In this document: piece by piece, positions 6,321 through 8,522 of the stretch
Layout: every line of letters begins with the position of its first letter
Numbering within the stretch: position 1 is the first letter of the stretch
Origin: Desulfobacteraceae bacterium
GTDB taxonomy: Bacteria > Desulfobacterota > DSM-4660 > Desulfatiglandales > Desulfatiglandaceae
NCBI GenBank assembly: GCA_030632525.1
Contig: DAOVUP010000038.1
Coordinates: forward strand, 1 to 8,522
Reading direction: 5' to 3'
Length of the DNA: 8,522 bases
The notes under the pieces: model-generated
Database searches by the model: none
What the model was told of the DNA's origin: nothing
The model's input: only the letters and a program-made list of their open reading frames with translations
Made by a program: the position numbers and the translations under genes

Positions 6321-6328
6321 AGTAAAAA

Positions 6329-7006
6329 ATGGAAATACTTGATAAAATAAAGATAGATCTGAATCCCAAAAAAATCGGTGAAAAGCTTCATGTGCAAAAG
6401 ACTGGGAATTGGGATCAATTTCAAGGGATATTTGAGGCTGCAAAACCGCTTTTTACCCCAAAAGCGGCCTATGATGTCAGATACATCGGTGAAAAACTTG
6501 AAGACGCTGTGATCATTGACGGGATCTGTTTAAGGAGCCGGGTCTTGCGCAAGAATCTCGAAACGGTGGGACGCGTTTTCCCCTATGTCGTAACTATCGG
6601 CCCGGGACTGGAGGCAAAGGCCGATGCTTCACAGGATCTGCTGGAAAAGTACTATCTCGATACCATAGGAAATGTTGCCCTGATCCATGCACGGAAATAT
6701 TTAGAGGATGAGCTGCGGGCAAAATTTGCCATGGAAGGGTTATCGTTTATGAGCCCCGGATCCCTGGAGGATTGGCCCATTGAAGAACAGAGGCCCCTTT
6801 TTTCGCTTCTTGAAGGGGTGGAGAATGCTACCGGCGTGAAGTTGAACGAGAGCCTCTTAATGATCCCAAGGAAATCGGTATCCGGTCTCTACTTCCCTAC
6901 AAAAGTCACGTTCTACAGTTGTCAATTATGCCCTCGAAAACGTTGTGAGGGGAGGAAAGCCGCCTATAAGGAGGACCTGGCAAGGGAATACGGGATACTG
7001 AAATAA
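6329..7006 (+). CDS. Methionine synthase activation domain-like protein with C-terminal Cys motif
   Basis: A 225-aa soluble protein resembling stand-alone versions of the vitamin-B12-dependent methionine synthase activation domain. In MetH this domain binds AdoMet and the cobalamin domain for reductive reactivation. Supporting segments are VVTIGPGLE at 87-95, the helix LDTIGNVALIHARKYLEDEL at 110-129, the short motif MSPGSLEDWPIEEQ at 141-154, and PRKSVSGLYFPTK at 180-192, which resembles the family's AdoMet-binding region. The C-terminus carries Cys198, Cys201 and Cys206 (C-x2-C-x4-C), which could hold a metal or Fe-S cluster. No catalytic MetH domains are attached. Such proteins occur in anaerobes with many corrinoid proteins, so a part in corrinoid-protein reactivation is a reasonable inference, not shown. 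The ATG has only a weak Shine-Dalgarno (GTGAG at 6318-6322). The TPR gene follows after 78 bp and may be cotranscribed. Confidence 0.75.
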   Translation: MEILDKIKIDLNPKKIGEKLHVQKTGNWDQFQGIFEAAKPLFTPKAAYDVRYIGEKLEDAVIIDGICLRSRVLRKNLETVGRVFPYVVTIGPGLEAKADASQDLLEKYYLDTIGNVALIHARKYLEDELRAKFAMEGLSFMSPGSLEDWPIEEQRPLFSLLEGVENATGVKLNESLLMIPRKSVSGLYFPTKVTFYSCQLCPRKRCEGRKAAYKEDLAREYGILK

Positions 7007-7084
7007 CACGTATCAATATTACCTGGGAGCTTGTGCGGCCCTGAGCATACTTCAAAGGAATTAATTTTCGAGTGGAGTATAAAA

Positions 7085-7624
7085 ATGAAAAGGAACGTGG
7101 TAAGCCTTGGAAAGACTGCCCATAAGCTGAAAAGGGAGGGAAAGTTAAGAGAGGCGGAAGAGATATATATGCGGATGCTGAGTATCGACTCAGTCAGTGT
7201 ATATGCCTTTGTGGGACTTGGAGATCTAAAACGTAGTGCAAGGTGTTTTGAAGAGGCAGCCGATTATTATAAAAGGTGCCTTGAGATAGAGAAAAATAAC
7301 TGGTATGCCCTCGCAGGTCTCGGGGATGCGTACAGGGGGTTGGGCGATCTGGATAAGGCCCTGAAGGCATGGTACCATTGTCTTCACCTCCGACCCGATG
7401 ATCATAAAACCATGACGAGAGTGGCCGATGGCCTGAGGAAGAAGGGAAAACTGGACGATTCAAAGGAATACTACTTCATGGCCCTTGCAAAATACCCGCT
7501 TGACCCTTATGCCCTAATGGGTTTGGGACAGATAGCCATGGAACAAGGGGATGATGATGAGGCCCTCGATTTCTTTGAAAGGGCCGTTGAGATATCAGAC
7601 AATCCAGTCATCGGACTTACCTGA
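7085..7624 (+). CDS. TPR-repeat protein, N-terminal part ended by an in-frame TGA
   Basis: From ATG 7085 (GGAG at 7074-7077, seven bases upstream) the frame codes for 179 residues made of tetratricopeptide repeats with an exact 34-residue period. Five repeats are seen, beginning near residue 7: examples are YALAGLGDAYRGLGDLDKAL and YALMGLGQIAMEQGDDDEAL. A TTG at 7031 in the same frame is possible but lacks a ribosome site. There is no signal peptide or membrane segment, so it is probably a cytoplasmic protein-protein interaction scaffold; partners are unknown. The stop TGA at 7622-7624 cuts the sixth repeat in its first helix, and the same frame continues with four more repeats. The protein is thus either truncated by a nonsense change or the TGA is a sequence error or is read through. 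Confidence 0.8.
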   Translation: MKRNVVSLGKTAHKLKREGKLREAEEIYMRMLSIDSVSVYAFVGLGDLKRSARCFEEAADYYKRCLEIEKNNWYALAGLGDAYRGLGDLDKALKAWYHCLHLRPDDHKTMTRVADGLRKKGKLDDSKEYYFMALAKYPLDPYALMGLGQIAMEQGDDDEALDFFERAVEISDNPVIGLT

Positions 7625-8092
7625 GCGGCGAATATATTGCGGAAACGAAAAGCATTCGAAAAGGCGATCGTTCTCTACGAAAGAGCTCTCAGATTTGATC
7701 CAGGGAATTCCCATGCGTGGCATGGAAAGGCCGATTGTCTTAGGGGAATGGAAAAGTATCCATCCGCAATTGAGGCCTGGGAGATCGCCCTGGAACATGG
7801 CATGGATAAGAGACACGGCCTGACCAGGATTGGGGACTCTTACATCAACCTTAACAAGCTCGACCTGGCAGAGGCAAGTTACAGGAAGGCAATTACCATG
7901 GGGTATTACAAGTATGCATACCTCGGAATTTCAAAAATTCATGCAAGGAAAGATCATCCCCGTAAGGCCCTGGAGGTATTGTCAATGCTTCGCCACTGGG
8001 AGTCAGGGGATCAACGTATTTCCGAGGAGTCCGGAAGGCTTCTGGAAAGATATCCTGAAATCGCGCAATCGACACCTACATATGCTAACTGA
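7625..8092 (+). pseudogene. TPR-repeat protein, C-terminal continuation after the in-frame TGA
   Basis: The same frame, directly after the TGA, encodes 155 residues: the rest of the sixth TPR (AANILRKRKAFEKA onward) and three further 34-residue repeats, e.g. AWHGKADCLRGMEKYPSAIEAW, ending in a loosely conserved tail. The repeat period is kept exactly across the stop if the TGA counts as one residue, so both parts come from a single gene of about 335 aa with nine TPRs. A TTG at 7637 could serve as a restart, but I see no Shine-Dalgarno before it. The reading frame has not decayed: no frameshift or second stop occurs, which argues for a recent mutation, a sequencing/assembly error, or TGA read-through. 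Confidence 0.75.
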
Positions 8093-8296
8093 ACGTCTCG
8101 AAATTTATACAACGTACTGAAATTAAACGGGATTGTTGAGATGGTTTGTGGTGTTTTGGATGAGTTTCCGGTGCCAAAAAGAGATTCCCCATGAAGAGAG
8201 CTGATAGAATTTGTCAAATACCGCCCGGGCCATTAAGAAAACGGAAAAATCTCTCTTTTCCGCAATTTCAACGGTCATAAAATATAGGCGTTTAAT
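8093..8296. other. Non-coding gap with one hairpin, before the kinase gene
   Basis: No convincing gene, terminator or promoter is seen. CGGAAAA (8242-8248) and TTTTCCG (8256-8262) form a 7-bp hairpin with a 7-nt loop but no following T-tract. It ends 34 bp before the kinase start and may be a leader structure. Confidence 0.35.
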
Positions 8297-8522
8297 ATGG
8301 GATCAAAGACCATTGTCATATCGCTGGGAGGATCGATCATTATTCCTGAAGAGGTTGATATACCCTTCTTGAAGATGTTCAAAGAGATTATCCAGAATCT
8401 GCAAGATGAACGGTTTATTGTCATCTGTGGCGGCGGAAAGATCTGCAGGCACTACCAGAGCGCGGCAAGGCACATGGCAGAGGTATCAAAGGAGGATCTT
8501 GACTGGATCGGAATCAGCGCCA
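8297..8522 (+). CDS. pyrH: UMP kinase, archaeal-type (amino acid kinase family), 3' truncated by window edge
   Basis: The frame from ATG 8297 is open to the window end (75 full codons). It shows the amino-acid-kinase fold start: VISLGGSIIIP at 7-17, the phosphate-binding strand-loop, and VICGGGKICRHYQSAA at 42-57, the second glycine-rich loop. SKEDLDWIGISA at 64-75 is the segment that archaeal-type UMP kinases carry at this place. UMP kinase phosphorylates UMP to UDP in pyrimidine nucleotide synthesis, in the cytoplasm. The ribosome site is weak (AGG at 8286-8288, eight bases before ATG). The pattern is unlike the usual bacterial PyrH start. Because the substrate-specific C-terminal half is missing, another family member with the same N-terminus cannot be excluded. 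Confidence 0.72.
   Translation, partial: MGSKTIVISLGGSIIIPEEVDIPFLKMFKEIIQNLQDERFIVICGGGKICRHYQSAARHMAEVSKEDLDWIGISA

Noticed and set aside
7031..7084. Upstream TTG start at 7031 for the TPR protein
   Set aside because: It has no suitable ribosome site, while ATG 7085 has GGAG at proper spacing and the added residues do not look like TPR sequence.
7622..7624. TGA as a selenocysteine codon
   Set aside because: The site is a non-catalytic repeat position held by Gly or Arg in the other TPRs. The downstream bases give only a weak 5-bp pair (7629-7633 with 7654-7658) around a 20-nt loop, unlike a bacterial SECIS.
8141..8280. Two tiny overlapping frames (8141-8194, 17 codons; 8191-8280, 29 codons) joined by ATGA
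   Set aside because: No Shine-Dalgarno before either start, no recognisable protein features, and the second runs through the hairpin at 8242-8262.

Overview
The window looks like chromosomal DNA of a strictly anaerobic bacterium that runs the acetyl-CoA (Wood-Ljungdahl) pathway. It starts inside acsB (acetyl-CoA synthase) and continues through acsC (large subunit of the corrinoid iron-sulfur protein) and acsE (methyltetrahydrofolate:corrinoid methyltransferase). Protein style, good Shine-Dalgarno sites, and several intergenic repeats of kinds I associate with Desulfobacterota (former Deltaproteobacteria) suggest that phylum. This placement is inference from memory, not a database result.

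Layout. (1) 1-3140, plus strand: acsB (3' part), acsC and acsE, a probable operon. The three proteins carry out the methyl-transfer and acetyl-forming steps: AcsE moves the methyl group from methyl-H4folate to the corrinoid protein, whose large subunit is AcsC, and AcsB joins methyl, CO and CoA. (2) 3141-3468: a non-coding gap holding a terminator-like hairpin and a 101-bp nested inverted-repeat element that ends just before the next gene. (3) 3469-4293, plus: an Mrp/ApbC-type P-loop ATPase, a likely Fe-S cluster carrier. (4) 4366-5679, minus: rmuC, convergent with mrp, with two small GC hairpins between them. (5) 5680-6219: a good sigma70-like promoter, a leader of roughly 120 nt, a cold-shock protein gene and a very clear intrinsic terminator. 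(6) 6220-8092, plus: a protein resembling the vitamin-B12-dependent methionine synthase activation domain with a C-terminal Cys motif, then a 34-residue TPR protein whose frame is cut by a single in-frame TGA. (7) 8297-8522: the start of an archaeal-type UMP kinase/amino-acid-kinase family gene that runs off the window.

All genes are recognisable except that the exact role of the methionine-synthase-activation-like protein and the TPR protein is unknown. The observations most worth a second look are the in-frame TGA in an otherwise intact nine-repeat TPR array, the several different dispersed-repeat-like elements in the gaps, and the possible link of the B12-activation-like protein and the Mrp ATPase to the corrinoid/Fe-S enzymes encoded upstream. 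I found no CRISPR array, tRNA, rRNA, transposase or phage gene, and no clear sign of a wholly new system.
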